A DNA stretch of 64,000 bases from Nocardioides renjunii. GTDB taxonomy: Bacteria; Actinomycetota; Actinomycetes; Propionibacteriales; Nocardioidaceae. Positions 26,574 through 35,090 of the stretch are shown here, piece after piece. The notes below the pieces were generated by a model. It was not told the DNA's origin, made no database searches, and saw only the letters and a program-made list of their open reading frames with translations. Positions within the stretch are counted from its first letter, which is position 1. Each line of letters opens with the position of its first letter. A program made the position numbers and the translations under genes. The stretch is from NCBI RefSeq assembly GCF_034661175.1, contig NZ_CP141058.1:2914001-2978000 (forward strand), in the 5' to 3' direction.

Positions 26574-27719
26574 TCAGCCCAGGAGCGCGTCGACGAAGGC
26601 GGCGGGGTCGAAGGGGGCCATGTCGTCGGGACCCTCGCCGAGGCCGACGAGCTTGACGGGTACGCCGAGCTCGCGCTGCACCTGCACGACGATGCCGCCC
26701 TTGGCGGACCCGTCGAGCTTGGTGAGGACGATGCCGGTGACGTCGACGATCTCGCTGAACACCCGGGCCTGGATCAGGCCGTTCTGGCCGGTGGTGGCGT
26801 CGAGCACCAGCAGCACCTCGGTGACCGGGGCCTGCTTCTCGATCACGCGCTTGACCTTGCCGAGCTCGTCCATCAGGCCGGCCTTGTTCTGCAGGCGGCC
26901 GGCGGTGTCGACCAGGACGGTGTCGATGCCGTTCTCCGTGCCGTGCTTGACCGCCTCGAACGCGACGCTGGCGGGGTCGCCGCCCTCGGGGCCGCGCACC
27001 ACCTCGACGCCCACACGCTCGCCCCAGGTCGCGAGCTGGTCGACAGCGGCGGCGCGGAAGGTGTCGGCCGCACCGAGGGTCACCGTGAGGTCCTCGGCGA
27101 CGAGGATGCGGGCGATCTTGCCGACCGTGGTGGTCTTGCCGGCGCCGTTGACTCCCACGACCAGCACGACGCCGGGCCGGCCGTCGGTGCCGGTCACCTG
27201 GACGCGGCGGTCCATGTCGGTGCCGACGAGCTCGATCAGCTCCTCGCGCAGCACCGCCCGGGTGTCCAGCGCCTGGCCGCCATCCACCCGCAGCCGGGTG
27301 CGCAGCCGCTCGACCAACGCCTGCGTGGGGGCGACGCCGACGTCGGCGGTGAGGAGCGTGTCCTCGATCGCCTCCCACGTGTCCTCGTCGAGCCGGTCAC
27401 GGCTCAGCAGCGCCAGCAGGCCCTTGCCCAGGCCGCCCTGCGAGCGCGACAGCCGCTGCCGCAGGCGCACCAGCCGCGAGGCCGTGCTCTCCGGCTTCTC
27501 GATCGCCGGGGGCTCCTCGACGAGGGTCCCAGTGGTGTCGACCGCGGGCTCCGGTGGCGCCTCGGTGGCGACGTCGGTGTCGCTCGGGGGCGGGACGATG
27601 ACGTCCGTGCCGCCGGCCGGCGGCTGGACGCCACGGCGTCGCCCGGAGGTCAGCAGCCCGGCGAGCGTGATGACGCCGACGACCGCGATGCCGATGATCA
27701 GATAGAGCCAGTCACCCAT
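26574..27719 (-). CDS. ftsY: Signal recognition particle receptor FtsY
   Basis: Membrane-associated GTPase that receives the SRP-ribosome complex. The 381 residues begin with a membrane helix (LYLIIGIAVVGVITLAGLL, 5-23), an acidic Pro/Glu linker (30-80), then the N domain and SRP GTPase G domain: GVNGAGKTTTVGKIA, DTFRAAAVDQL, DTAGRLQNK, TKLDGSAKGG. An N-terminal anchor helix is typical of actinobacterial FtsY. AAAGG lies upstream of the ATG. It is 12 bases from the end of the methyltransferase gene upstream. Confidence 0.97.
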   Translation of the reverse strand: MGDWLYLIIGIAVVGVITLAGLLTSGRRRGVQPPAGGTDVIVPPPSDTDVATEAPPEPAVDTTGTLVEEPPAIEKPESTASRLVRLRQRLSRSQGGLGKGLLALLSRDRLDEDTWEAIEDTLLTADVGVAPTQALVERLRTRLRVDGGQALDTRAVLREELIELVGTDMDRRVQVTGTDGRPGVVLVVGVNGAGKTTTVGKIARILVAEDLTVTLGAADTFRAAAVDQLATWGERVGVEVVRGPEGGDPASVAFEAVKHGTENGIDTVLVDTAGRLQNKAGLMDELGKVKRVIEKQAPVTEVLLVLDATTGQNGLIQARVFSEIVDVTGIVLTKLDGSAKGGIVVQVQRELGVPVKLVGLGEGPDDMAPFDPAAFVDALLG

Positions 27720-27731
27720 GGCGCCATCCTT

Positions 27732-28646
27732 TCAGAGGCGCGTGAGGCGCTGCAGCCGGGTGATCACCCGGTGCCGTCGCCGCGGCGTGACCTCCTCGAG
27801 CCGGGCTCGCAGGGCGTCGCGCGTGGCCGCGAGGCGGTCACCGCGGGCGCGGGCCCGCTCGAACCTGTCCTGCACGTGCGCCAGCTCGGCCAGCAGGGCG
27901 TCGAGGGCCGCGGTCAGCCCCGACGCGGACGCACCGGCCACCATCGGGGCGGCCGTCCCCCGCCCCGGACCCGCGATCCAGACGACCTCGTGCGGCATCA
28001 GCCTGAACCACCGCACGGCCGCCTCGCCCAGGAGCGCGGGCGGGGTCACCCGGACCGACGAGAGTCCGGCGGCCGAGAGCCGGTCGTCGAAGTCGTCGCC
28101 GTACCAGCGCACGTGGTCGCGCTGGCCGAAGCGGCGCTCGCACTCCTCCGGCGAGCACCCGAGGTCCTCCTCCGTCGCGACACCGACCTTGATCGGGACC
28201 TCGAGCAGCGCGATCCCCCGAGGACTCAGCACGCGGGCGACCTCGCGCATCGCCGCGCCGTCGTCGGGCACGTGCTCGAGGACGTGGTAGCAGACGAGCA
28301 GGTCGACGGAGCCGTCGCGCAGCGGCAGCCGGTCGATGCTGGCCAGGGCGTCGACCTCGCGGGCGTCGTAGCCGGCGTCGAGGCTGATCCGCCTCCGCGC
28401 CCCCAGCCGCTCGAGCAGGCGCGTCGACTGCTTCGACGGCGCGATCTCGACCACCAGGTCGAGGTCGCGCAGGCGCGGAGCGAGCGTCCCGAGCAGGAGG
28501 GAGAGGAACCGGTGCCGCTCCAGGCTGCCGCACCGCGGGCACGTCGCCCCGGGACGCCCGTCGGGGCCGGGGCGGAACGGCCGGTGCACCATCGCGTCGC
28601 ACGCGGCGCAGTAGCTCACCGGGACCTGCGGTCGTGAACCGGTCAC
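27732..28646 (-). CDS. Class I SAM-dependent methyltransferase with N-terminal zinc-binding motif
   Basis: 304 residues. The front carries two CxxC pairs (YCAACDAM and CPRCGSLERHRF), probably a zinc ribbon. A class I methyltransferase fold follows: DLVVEIAPSKQSTRLLE, SLDAGYDAREVDALA and LLVCYHVLEHVPDD. The C-terminal 60 residues are a helical coiled-coil ending in a basic stretch. The substrate is unknown. Related proteins are often found in polysaccharide clusters, and the window has a second methyltransferase with the same kind of tail (37620-38771). The GTG start follows a TAGCCT box by 6 bases. Confidence 0.8.
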   Translation of the reverse strand: MTGSRPQVPVSYCAACDAMVHRPFRPGPDGRPGATCPRCGSLERHRFLSLLLGTLAPRLRDLDLVVEIAPSKQSTRLLERLGARRRISLDAGYDAREVDALASIDRLPLRDGSVDLLVCYHVLEHVPDDGAAMREVARVLSPRGIALLEVPIKVGVATEEDLGCSPEECERRFGQRDHVRWYGDDFDDRLSAAGLSSVRVTPPALLGEAAVRWFRLMPHEVVWIAGPGRGTAAPMVAGASASGLTAALDALLAELAHVQDRFERARARGDRLAATRDALRARLEEVTPRRRHRVITRLQRLTRL

Positions 28647-28652
28647 GTCGGC

Positions 28653-28658
28653 AGGCTA
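28653..28658 (-). promoter_or_regulatory. Candidate -10 box of the methyltransferase gene
   Basis: TAGCCT on the minus strand, 6 bases before the GTG at 28646; a leaderless arrangement. Confidence 0.4.
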
Positions 28659-28724
28659 GTGGCACCGCCCCTCCAGCGGCGGTGCCGCGCCGAGGTCGCC
28701 ACGAGGCGGAGGCCGCGTCACGAG

Positions 28725-28757
28725 CGGCTCACTGACGGCTCACTGACGGCTCACTGC
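28725..28757. repeat. 11-base triplicate repeat
   Basis: CGGCTCACTGA three times in tandem (28725-28735, 28736-28746, 28747-28757, the last with one change). The third copy contains the stop codon of the 58-residue membrane protein. Confidence 0.75.
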
Positions 28758-28927
28758 CGGCTCTCGCTGTCCTCCAGCGTCGGGAGCGTGTCGACGCCCT
28801 TGCGCATCGCGCTGCCGAGCTGCGGCGCGACGGGCATCTCCTCGCCACGGTGGGGGTAGGCGACGTAGACGGCCACGGCAGCGGCGACGAGCACGCCGAT
28901 GGTCATCATCACAACGATCGCGAGCAC
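28751..28927 (-). CDS. Small membrane protein, 58 residues
   Basis: Not a known family. A GTG start at 28927 has GGAGG 6 bases upstream. The product begins with one long hydrophobic helix (LAIVVMMTIGVLVAAAVAVY, about 2-21). A short polar part then contains PHRGEEMPVAPQLGSAMRKG and ends in an acidic/polar tail. It is predicted to be a single-span protein with the C-terminus on the far side or in the cytoplasm (orientation unclear). The frame is also open upstream as an unrelated Arg/Pro-rich shadow, so an automatic caller could miss or misplace this gene. It lies between a thioesterase and a methyltransferase gene. Confidence 0.65.
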   Translation of the reverse strand: MLAIVVMMTIGVLVAAAVAVYVAYPHRGEEMPVAPQLGSAMRKGVDTLPTLEDSESRQ

Positions 28928-29042
28928 GGGGATCCTCCGAGGTGGTCCGGGCAGGTGGTTCGAGCAGGGACCTCCACCGTGACACACCCCGACCGCCGGA
29001 CCGGCACCGGCGAGGGACCTCGGCGCGTCGCCGTGGCGGGTG

Positions 29043-29492
29043 TCACGCCTCCCGCAGCAGCGGTACGACGGCCGCGCGGACGACGTCGGGCATCGGGACC
29101 ACCGGCCGGTCCCCGGCGCCGCGGGAGTTGTCGACGTAGACGTGGACGAAGCGCCCCTCCGCCGCCGCCTCGTCGGACGACCCCTGGAACAACCCGATCC
29201 GGTAGACGACCGAGCTGGTGCCGACCTTGTCCACGACCAGGCCCATCTCGACGGGCTCCGGGAAGCCGATCTCGCGGAAGTAGCGGCACCCGGTCTCGGC
29301 GACCACCCCGATCTGGGGCAGGGCACGGACGTCGACGCCGGTCGCCTCGTAGAGGTGGGCGTTGACCGCGGTGTCGAACAGCTCGTAGTAGGTGGCGTTG
29401 TTGAGGTGTCCGTAGGCGTCGTCGTCGCGCCAGCGGGTGGTGGCGGTGCGCCAGGCGACGTAGTCGGCCCGGGTCGGCAGCTCAGGGGGCAT
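29043..29492 (-). CDS. Acyl-CoA thioesterase, hotdog fold (4HBT family)
   Basis: 149-residue hotdog-fold thioesterase of the YbgC/FadM type. The N-terminal part TTRWRDDDAYGHLNNATYYE matches the RWxDxDxxGHVNN catalytic motif, with the aspartate in the DDDAYGHLNN loop. It then shows YELFDTAVNAHLYEATG. It hydrolyses acyl-CoA esters in the cytoplasm; chain length is unknown. The start at 29492 has GGGAGG 9 bases upstream and is preferred over the ATG at 29501, which touches that site. Confidence 0.88.
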   Translation of the reverse strand: MPPELPTRADYVAWRTATTRWRDDDAYGHLNNATYYELFDTAVNAHLYEATGVDVRALPQIGVVAETGCRYFREIGFPEPVEMGLVVDKVGTSSVVYRIGLFQGSSDEAAAEGRFVHVYVDNSRGAGDRPVVPMPDVVRAAVVPLLREA

Positions 29493-29525
29493 GCCGCGCA
29501 TCCTCCCAGCCGGGTCGGCGGGCCC

Positions 29526-29588
29526 GAGCAGGTGGCCGGACCGGTCAGGTGGCCGGACCGAGCAGGCGGCCGCACCGAGCAGGTGGCT
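29526..29588. repeat. Array C: 17-base tandem repeat between thioesterase and lysE-type genes
   Basis: Unit GAGCAGGTGGCCGGACC in 3.7 copies (29526-29542, 29543-29559, 29560-29576, 29577-29588) with few changes. The last partial unit runs into the stop codon of the LysE-type gene. It lies in the leader of the thioesterase gene. Confidence 0.85.
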
Positions 29589-30199
29589 CAGCGCGACTCG
29601 AAGGCCAGCCGGAGGCCGAGGGCGGCGAAGGCGGCGGCGAAGAAGCCCTGGATGCGCTCGACGAGCCGGGGCCGCGCCAGCACGCGCTCGCGCAGCAGCC
29701 CGGCGCAGACGCCGTAGGCCGCGAAGACGAGGAACGTCAGCGCCATGAAGACCAGGCTCAGCACGAGCATCCGGCCGGTGGCGTGGGGGGTGGACGCCGG
29801 GACGAACTGGGGCAGGAACGCGAAGAAGAACAGCGTCAGCTTGGGGTTGAGCAGGTTGAGGGTGATCCCGGACGCCATGACGCTCCAGGTGGAGCCGGGG
29901 CGCTCGTCCGTGCCGGTGATCGGCTCGCGACGGTGCCGCCAGGTGCTCCACGCCATCCAGAGCAGGTAGGCCACGCCGAGGTACTTCAGCACCGCGAAGG
30001 CCACGCCGCTGGCGTGCAGCACCGCCGCCAGCCCGGTGAGCGCCGCGACGAGGTGCGGCACCGTGCCCACGGTGCAGGCCAGCGCCGCGACGACCGCGGC
30101 CTTCGGTCCGCGGCCGAGACCGGCCGCGATGGTGAAGACGGCGCCGGTGCCGGGCGTGGCGACGATGACCAGCGCGGTGGCGAGGAAGGCCCAGGACAT
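29588..30199 (-). CDS. LysE family amino-acid exporter
   Basis: 203 residues with about five to six membrane segments. It shows the LysE/RhtB front end FLATALVIVATPGTGAVFTIAAGLGRGPKAAV (in part) and SGITLNLLNPKLTLFFFAFLPQFV in the middle, both diagnostic of the family. It exports amino acids or related small molecules; the substrate is unknown. It is 19 bases from the smc stop, in the same direction. Confidence 0.92.
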   Translation of the reverse strand: MSWAFLATALVIVATPGTGAVFTIAAGLGRGPKAAVVAALACTVGTVPHLVAALTGLAAVLHASGVAFAVLKYLGVAYLLWMAWSTWRHRREPITGTDERPGSTWSVMASGITLNLLNPKLTLFFFAFLPQFVPASTPHATGRMLVLSLVFMALTFLVFAAYGVCAGLLRERVLARPRLVERIQGFFAAAFAALGLRLAFESR

Positions 30200-30218
30200 G
30201 GAGCCATGCTGCCAGAGC

Positions 30219-33200
30219 TCAGGCCGTCGTGGCGCGCTCCAGCCGCTGCGAGATCACCGCGGAGACGCCGTCGCCACGCATGGTGACGCCGTAGAGCGCG
30301 TCGCCGACCTCCATCGTCCGCTTCTGGTGCGTGATCACGAGGAGCTGGGAGTTCTCGCGCAGCTCCTCGTAGATCTGCAGCAGGCGGCCCAGGTTGGTGT
30401 CGTCGAGCGCGGCCTCGACCTCGTCGAGGATGTAGAACGGCGACGGCCTCGCCTTGAAGAGGGCGACCAGGAAGGCGACCGCGACCAGCGAGCGCTCGCC
30501 ACCGGAGAGCAGCGAGAGGCGCTTGACCTTCTTGCCGGGCGGGCGGGCCTCGACCTCGACACCGGTCGCCAGCATGTCGCCGGGGTCGGTGAGCACGAGC
30601 CGTCCCTCGCCGCCGGGGAACAGCCGGGCGAAGGTCTGGTCGAAGGCCTTCTCGACGTCGGCGTAGGCCTCGGTGAAGACCTGCTCCACACGGGCGTCGA
30701 CCTCGCGGACGATGTCGAGGAGGTCCTTGCGGGTGCGCTTGAGGTCCTCGAGCTGCTCGGTGAGGAACTTGTGGCGCTCCTCCATCGCGGAGAACTCCTC
30801 GAGCGCGAGCGGGTTGACCCGACCGAGCATCGACAGCGCCCGCTCGGCGCTGCGCAGCCGCTTGACCTGCTCCTCGCGGACGAACGGCGCCGGCTCGGGC
30901 GCCTCCTCGCCCTCGGGCACCTCGCCGCTGAACGGGACGGGGTTGGCCGGGCCGTAGTCAGCGACCAGGCCGTCGGGGTCGAGCCCCAGCTCCTCGAGCG
31001 CGCGCTCCTCCAGCTGCTCGATGCGCATCCGCTGCTGGGTGCGGGCCATCTCGTCGCGGTGCACGGAGCTGACCAGCTCGTCGTGCTCACGGCCGAGGTC
31101 GCGCAGCCGGGTGCGCACCGTCATCAGGCGCTGCTCGCTCCCCTGACGCGACTCCTCCACCGCGGCGCGCTCGTCGGCGGCCAGCATCACGGAGCGCTCG
31201 AGCTGGTGCAGCACCACGCGGACGGCGACGGCGACCGCCCGGGCGGCACGTCCCTCGCGGAGCAGCCGCTCCCGGCGCTCGGCGGCGCGGGCGCGGGACT
31301 CACGCTCGGCCTGGGCGGCGCGGAGCAGCGAGTCGGCGCGGCCGTGCAGCGCGCGGGCGCGCTCCTCGGCGGTGCGCAGGGCGAGGCGCGCGTCCATCTC
31401 GCCCTGACGGGCCTCGCGGGCGGCGTCGGCGAGCTTCTCCCGGTCGGAGGTGTCGGGCTCCTCGTCGGTCACGTCCTGAGCCGCCGCGAGCCGGGCCTCG
31501 AGCTCGGCGAGGCCGGCGAGGTCGGCCTCGCGCGCCTCGCGCGCCGTCACGATGGCCCGCTCGAGCCGGTCGGCCTCCCCCTTGGCGGCTCGCGCCTGGG
31601 ACCCGTGCTGGCCGAGCTCCTCGGCCACCGCGGCCAGGGTGGCGTCGGACTCGTGCAGCTTGGCGAGGGCCACGTCGACCCGCTTGAGGGCGTCGTGGCG
31701 CGCCGCCTCGAGGCGGGAGATCTCGAAGCCGAGCCGCTCGGTGGCGGCCGTCGCGTCGGCCAGCATCGTCGTGGCCTCGTCGACCGCGGCCTGCACCTCG
31801 ATGAGGCTCGGCTGGCTGCTGGAGCCACCGGCCGCGAAGTGGGAGCCGAGGACGTCACCCTCACGGGTCACGGCCACCACGTCGGGCAGCTCGGCGACCA
31901 GCTGCCGGGCGGCGGCGAGGTCGTCGACCACGGCGACCCGGTGCAGCAGACGCACCAGCGCGGGGCGTACGTCGTCGGGCGCGGCGACCACGTCGACGGC
32001 GTACGTCGCGCCGTCGGGCAGGCCGGGCCAGTCGCGGTCGCCGGCCGGGGCTCCACCCAGCACCAGCCCGGCTCGGCCGAGGTCGTCGTCCTTGAGGTGC
32101 GTGATCGCCGCGACGGCGGCGTGGGCGTCGGTGACGACGACGGCGTCGGCGGCCGTGCCGAGCGCGGCCGCGACGGCGGTCTCGAAGCCGTGGTCGACTC
32201 CGAGCAGCGCGGCGACCGAGCCGAGCAGTCCGTCGACGCTGTCGGTGGCGGCGAGCAGGGCGCCCGCGCCGTCCTTGCGGTTGAGGCCGATCTCCAGGGC
32301 GTCGCGGCGAGCGACCAGGCCGGCGCGCTCGCGGTCGGCGCGCTGGGCGTCCTCGCGCGCCCGGGCGAGCTGCTCCTCGACGTCGTCGAGGACCGCCACG
32401 GCCTCCTCGTGCTCGGAGTCGAGACCCTCCTCACCCGCGTCGAGGCCGGCGACCTTGGTCTCCAGCGCCAGGAAGTCGCGCTGGGCGCGCTCGGCGCGGG
32501 TGGCGGCGTCCTCGCGGGCGTCGGTGAGGCGGCGGATCTCGGCGTCGGCGGCCTCGGCGCGGGACGTGAGGGCGTTGACCTGGCCGGTGAGCCGGGCCAG
32601 CCCCTCCCGCCTGTCGGCGGCAGCGCGCTGGAGGCCGGCGATGCGCTTGTCCTCCTGCGCGGCGGCCTCCTCGGCGGCGCGCCGGGCGACGACGGCGGCG
32701 TCGAGGGCGGCGCGCTGCTGCTCGACCTGCTCGGCGATCTCCGCCTCCTGCCGGCGGACCCGGCCGGCCTGCTCCTCGAGCTCGTCGGGGTCGCGCCCGG
32801 AGTCGACGGTGTCGCCCTCGGCGGCCCCCGCGGCGTTGCGGATCCGTTCGTCGGCGAGCGACGCGGTCCCGCGGAGCCGTTCCTTGAGCCCGGACAGCGC
32901 GAACCACGTCTCCTGGGCGGCCGCGAGCCGCGGCAGGTCGTCGCGCAGCGCCGCCTCGAGCCGCGACTCCTCCTCACGGCCCGCCGCGATCTCGGCCTCC
33001 ACCTGCTCGCGGCGCTCGAGCAGCACCGACTCGTCGGCGAGCTCGGTCTCGAGCGCGGTGCGGGCGGTGACGAGGTCGTCGGCGAGCAGGCGGGCGCGGG
33101 CGTCCCGCACGTCGGCCTGGACCGTCTGGGCCTGGCGCGCGACCTCCGCCTGGCGCCCGAGCGGCTTGAGCTGGCGGCGGATCTCGGAGAGCAGGTCGGC

Positions 33201-33773
33201 CAGCCGGGTCAGGTTGCCGTCGGTGGCGTCGAGCTTGCGGAGCGCCTTCTCCTTGCGCTTGCGGTGCTTGAGCACCCCCGCGGCCTCCTCGATGAAGCCG
33301 CGTCGGTCCTCGGGGGTGGCGTGGAGGATCGAGTCGAGCTGGCCCTGGCCGACGATCACGTGCATCTCGCGGCCGATGCCGGAGTCGCTGAGCAGCTCCT
33401 GCACGTCGAGCAGCCGGCAGGACTGCCCGTTGATGGCGTACTCCGAGCCGCCGTTGCGGAACATCGTCCGGCTGATCGTGACCTCGGCGTAGTCGATCGG
33501 CAGGGCGCCGTCGGAGTTGTCGATGGTCAGCTGCACCTCGGCGCGGCCCAGCGGCGGCCGGCCGGACGTCCCGGCGAAGATGACGTCCTCCATCTTTCCG
33601 CCGCGCAGGCTCTTCGCGCCCTGCTCACCCATGACCCAGGCGAGCGCGTCGACGACGTTGGACTTGCCCGACCCGTTGGGCCCGACGATGCAGGTGATGC
33701 CCGGCTCGAGCTGCAAGGTGGTCGAGGACGCGAAGGACTTGAACCCCTTGAGGGTCAGGCTCTTCAGGTACAA
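30219..33773 (-). CDS. smc: Chromosome segregation protein SMC
   Basis: Large ABC-type ATPase of the SMC-ScpAB complex that organises and separates chromosomes. The 1184 residues begin with the N-terminal head and Walker A GPNGSGKSNV (31-40). Long coiled-coils (about 170-500 and 670-1010) flank a hinge (about 510-640). The C-terminal head has the ABC signature LLSGGERSLVAVAFL and Walker B FYILDEVEAALDD. The length is normal for the family. The opposite strand carries a very long open frame that is only a composition shadow. Confidence 0.97.
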   Translation of the reverse strand: MYLKSLTLKGFKSFASSTTLQLEPGITCIVGPNGSGKSNVVDALAWVMGEQGAKSLRGGKMEDVIFAGTSGRPPLGRAEVQLTIDNSDGALPIDYAEVTISRTMFRNGGSEYAINGQSCRLLDVQELLSDSGIGREMHVIVGQGQLDSILHATPEDRRGFIEEAAGVLKHRKRKEKALRKLDATDGNLTRLADLLSEIRRQLKPLGRQAEVARQAQTVQADVRDARARLLADDLVTARTALETELADESVLLERREQVEAEIAAGREEESRLEAALRDDLPRLAAAQETWFALSGLKERLRGTASLADERIRNAAGAAEGDTVDSGRDPDELEEQAGRVRRQEAEIAEQVEQQRAALDAAVVARRAAEEAAAQEDKRIAGLQRAAADRREGLARLTGQVNALTSRAEAADAEIRRLTDAREDAATRAERAQRDFLALETKVAGLDAGEEGLDSEHEEAVAVLDDVEEQLARAREDAQRADRERAGLVARRDALEIGLNRKDGAGALLAATDSVDGLLGSVAALLGVDHGFETAVAAALGTAADAVVVTDAHAAVAAITHLKDDDLGRAGLVLGGAPAGDRDWPGLPDGATYAVDVVAAPDDVRPALVRLLHRVAVVDDLAAARQLVAELPDVVAVTREGDVLGSHFAAGGSSSQPSLIEVQAAVDEATTMLADATAATERLGFEISRLEAARHDALKRVDVALAKLHESDATLAAVAEELGQHGSQARAAKGEADRLERAIVTAREAREADLAGLAELEARLAAAQDVTDEEPDTSDREKLADAAREARQGEMDARLALRTAEERARALHGRADSLLRAAQAERESRARAAERRERLLREGRAARAVAVAVRVVLHQLERSVMLAADERAAVEESRQGSEQRLMTVRTRLRDLGREHDELVSSVHRDEMARTQQRMRIEQLEERALEELGLDPDGLVADYGPANPVPFSGEVPEGEEAPEPAPFVREEQVKRLRSAERALSMLGRVNPLALEEFSAMEERHKFLTEQLEDLKRTRKDLLDIVREVDARVEQVFTEAYADVEKAFDQTFARLFPGGEGRLVLTDPGDMLATGVEVEARPPGKKVKRLSLLSGGERSLVAVAFLVALFKARPSPFYILDEVEAALDDTNLGRLLQIYEELRENSQLLVITHQKRTMEVGDALYGVTMRGDGVSAVISQRLERATTA

Positions 33774-33916
33774 CGCGTGCTCCTCACCGGGTCAGGCCAA
33801 CTCCCACCGCCACGTGGGTCACTGAAGACTGGGGAAGCTCAGCGCGGATCACCCTACGACACGCACCGCCGCGGCAGCCGTTGCGCGTGGGCGTGCCACG
33901 AGGCCATGCTGGGTCG

Positions 33917-34591
33917 ATGCGGCGGACCGTCACGAGGACCATCGTCGGAAGGGTGGTCGGCAGGGTCGTCGCGCTGGTGACCCTCGGTGCGCTCGTCGGA
34001 GCCGTCGTGGCACCGACGACCGCGGGGCGGGCGGACGCGGCCCCGGGGCCCGTGACGCGGGAGCACCTGCTCACCCGGGCCGACGTCGAGTCGGTCCACC
34101 CCGAGACCCGCGACCCGCTGCGGATCGTGCTGCGCTCGCCCGTCTTCGCCCCACGCGGGTGCGAGGACCAGGCGCAGGTCGTGCGCGGCAGCAGCGTGAT
34201 CCTGGCCAGCTTCTCCCCCAGCGTCCGGCGCCGCTCCCTGTCGATGGTCGACCACCACGTCGTCCGCTTCTCCTCCGTCGGGCAGGCGCGCTCCCTCGTG
34301 CAGCGCTACCGGCACTTCAGCAGGAGGTGTGTCGGCGACGTCGACACCGACGACGGCGAGGGCGGCGCCGTACGCCTCAAGTACCGCGCCTGGTTCCCGC
34401 CGCGGGTCGGTCAGGAGTCCGCCGGGATGCTCGTCGGCTGGTTCTCCCGCGGGTCCGCCGACTGGCGGCGGGTGCTGGTGAGCCGGGTCGGGCGGACGGT
34501 GTCCGTGCTCGACGTCAGCTTCACCGACGTCCGCCCGCCGAGGTCCGGGGTGCTTGAGCTGGGCGAGATCGCGGTCGACCGCCTCGGCTGA
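33917..34591 (+). CDS. Secreted protein of unknown function
   Basis: 224 residues with a basic start, a hydrophobic stretch (about 8-28) and an Ala-rich likely cleavage region near 35-40; probably exported. The mature part has two cysteines (one in FAPRGCEDQAQV, one in FSRRCVGDVDTD) that could form a disulfide. It contains blocks such as HHVVRFSSVGQARSLVQRY and VSVLDVSFTDVR. The layout is reminiscent of PknH-type extracellular sensor domains, but I cannot confirm this. An ATG 36 bases earlier in frame is possible. It is divergent from smc (143-base gap). Confidence 0.65.
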   Translation: MRRTVTRTIVGRVVGRVVALVTLGALVGAVVAPTTAGRADAAPGPVTREHLLTRADVESVHPETRDPLRIVLRSPVFAPRGCEDQAQVVRGSSVILASFSPSVRRRSLSMVDHHVVRFSSVGQARSLVQRYRHFSRRCVGDVDTDDGEGGAVRLKYRAWFPPRVGQESAGMLVGWFSRGSADWRRVLVSRVGRTVSVLDVSFTDVRPPRSGVLELGEIAVDRLG

Positions 34592-34610
34592 CGGTCCGAC
34601 GGGTGCGCTC

Positions 34611-35090
34611 CTAGAGGTCGCGCTTCATCTGCTGGGCCGTCACGCCGTAGCCGAGCGAGTCGTAGAGCCGGATGGCCGTCGTGTTGTGGCCGAAGACGTT
34701 GAGCCCGATGGTGGTGGCCCCGAGGTCCCGCGACGCCTCGTGGAGGGCCTCCATCAGGGCGCGGCCGAGGCCCTCGCCGCGGCGCCCCGCGACGACCTCG
34801 ACGTCGTAGATCCACGCGGAGACGCCGGCCGCCCGCCGGCGCACCTCGATCCACCCGACGCCGACGGCGTCGCCCGTGTCGCCGTCGAGCGCGGTCCACA
34901 GGTGCATCCCCGGGCTCGACAGTCCGTCCGGCAGCAGCTCGGCGAGCTGGACCGCGGCCCGCTTGGCGGCGGCGTCCGCGTCGAGCTGGCCGGAGGCCGC
35001 CATCTCCGCGGCGTACTCGTGCTCGGACCGCTCGCGGTAGGCGGCGTACTCCTCCGGGGTCATCGGCCGCAACCGGATACGCTCAGCCAC
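34611..35090 (-). CDS. GNAT family N-acetyltransferase
   Basis: 159 residues. A helical N-terminal part (EEYAAYRERSEHEYAAEMAA) precedes a GNAT core with the acetyl-CoA loop GRRGEGLGRALMEALHEASRD and the C-terminal NTTAIRLYDSLGYGVTAQQM. The substrate is unknown. The start overlaps the end of the class V aminotransferase by 8 bases, so they are co-transcribed. Confidence 0.85.
   Translation of the reverse strand: MAERIRLRPMTPEEYAAYRERSEHEYAAEMAASGQLDADAAAKRAAVQLAELLPDGLSSPGMHLWTALDGDTGDAVGVGWIEVRRRAAGVSAWIYDVEVVAGRRGEGLGRALMEALHEASRDLGATTIGLNVFGHNTTAIRLYDSLGYGVTAQQMKRDL

Noticed and set aside
30036..33980. A 1314-codon open frame on the plus strand, opposite smc
   Set aside because: It mirrors smc codon for codon, is full of Gly/Leu/Glu/Val from GC-rich reverse codons, has no domain, and smc is certain.
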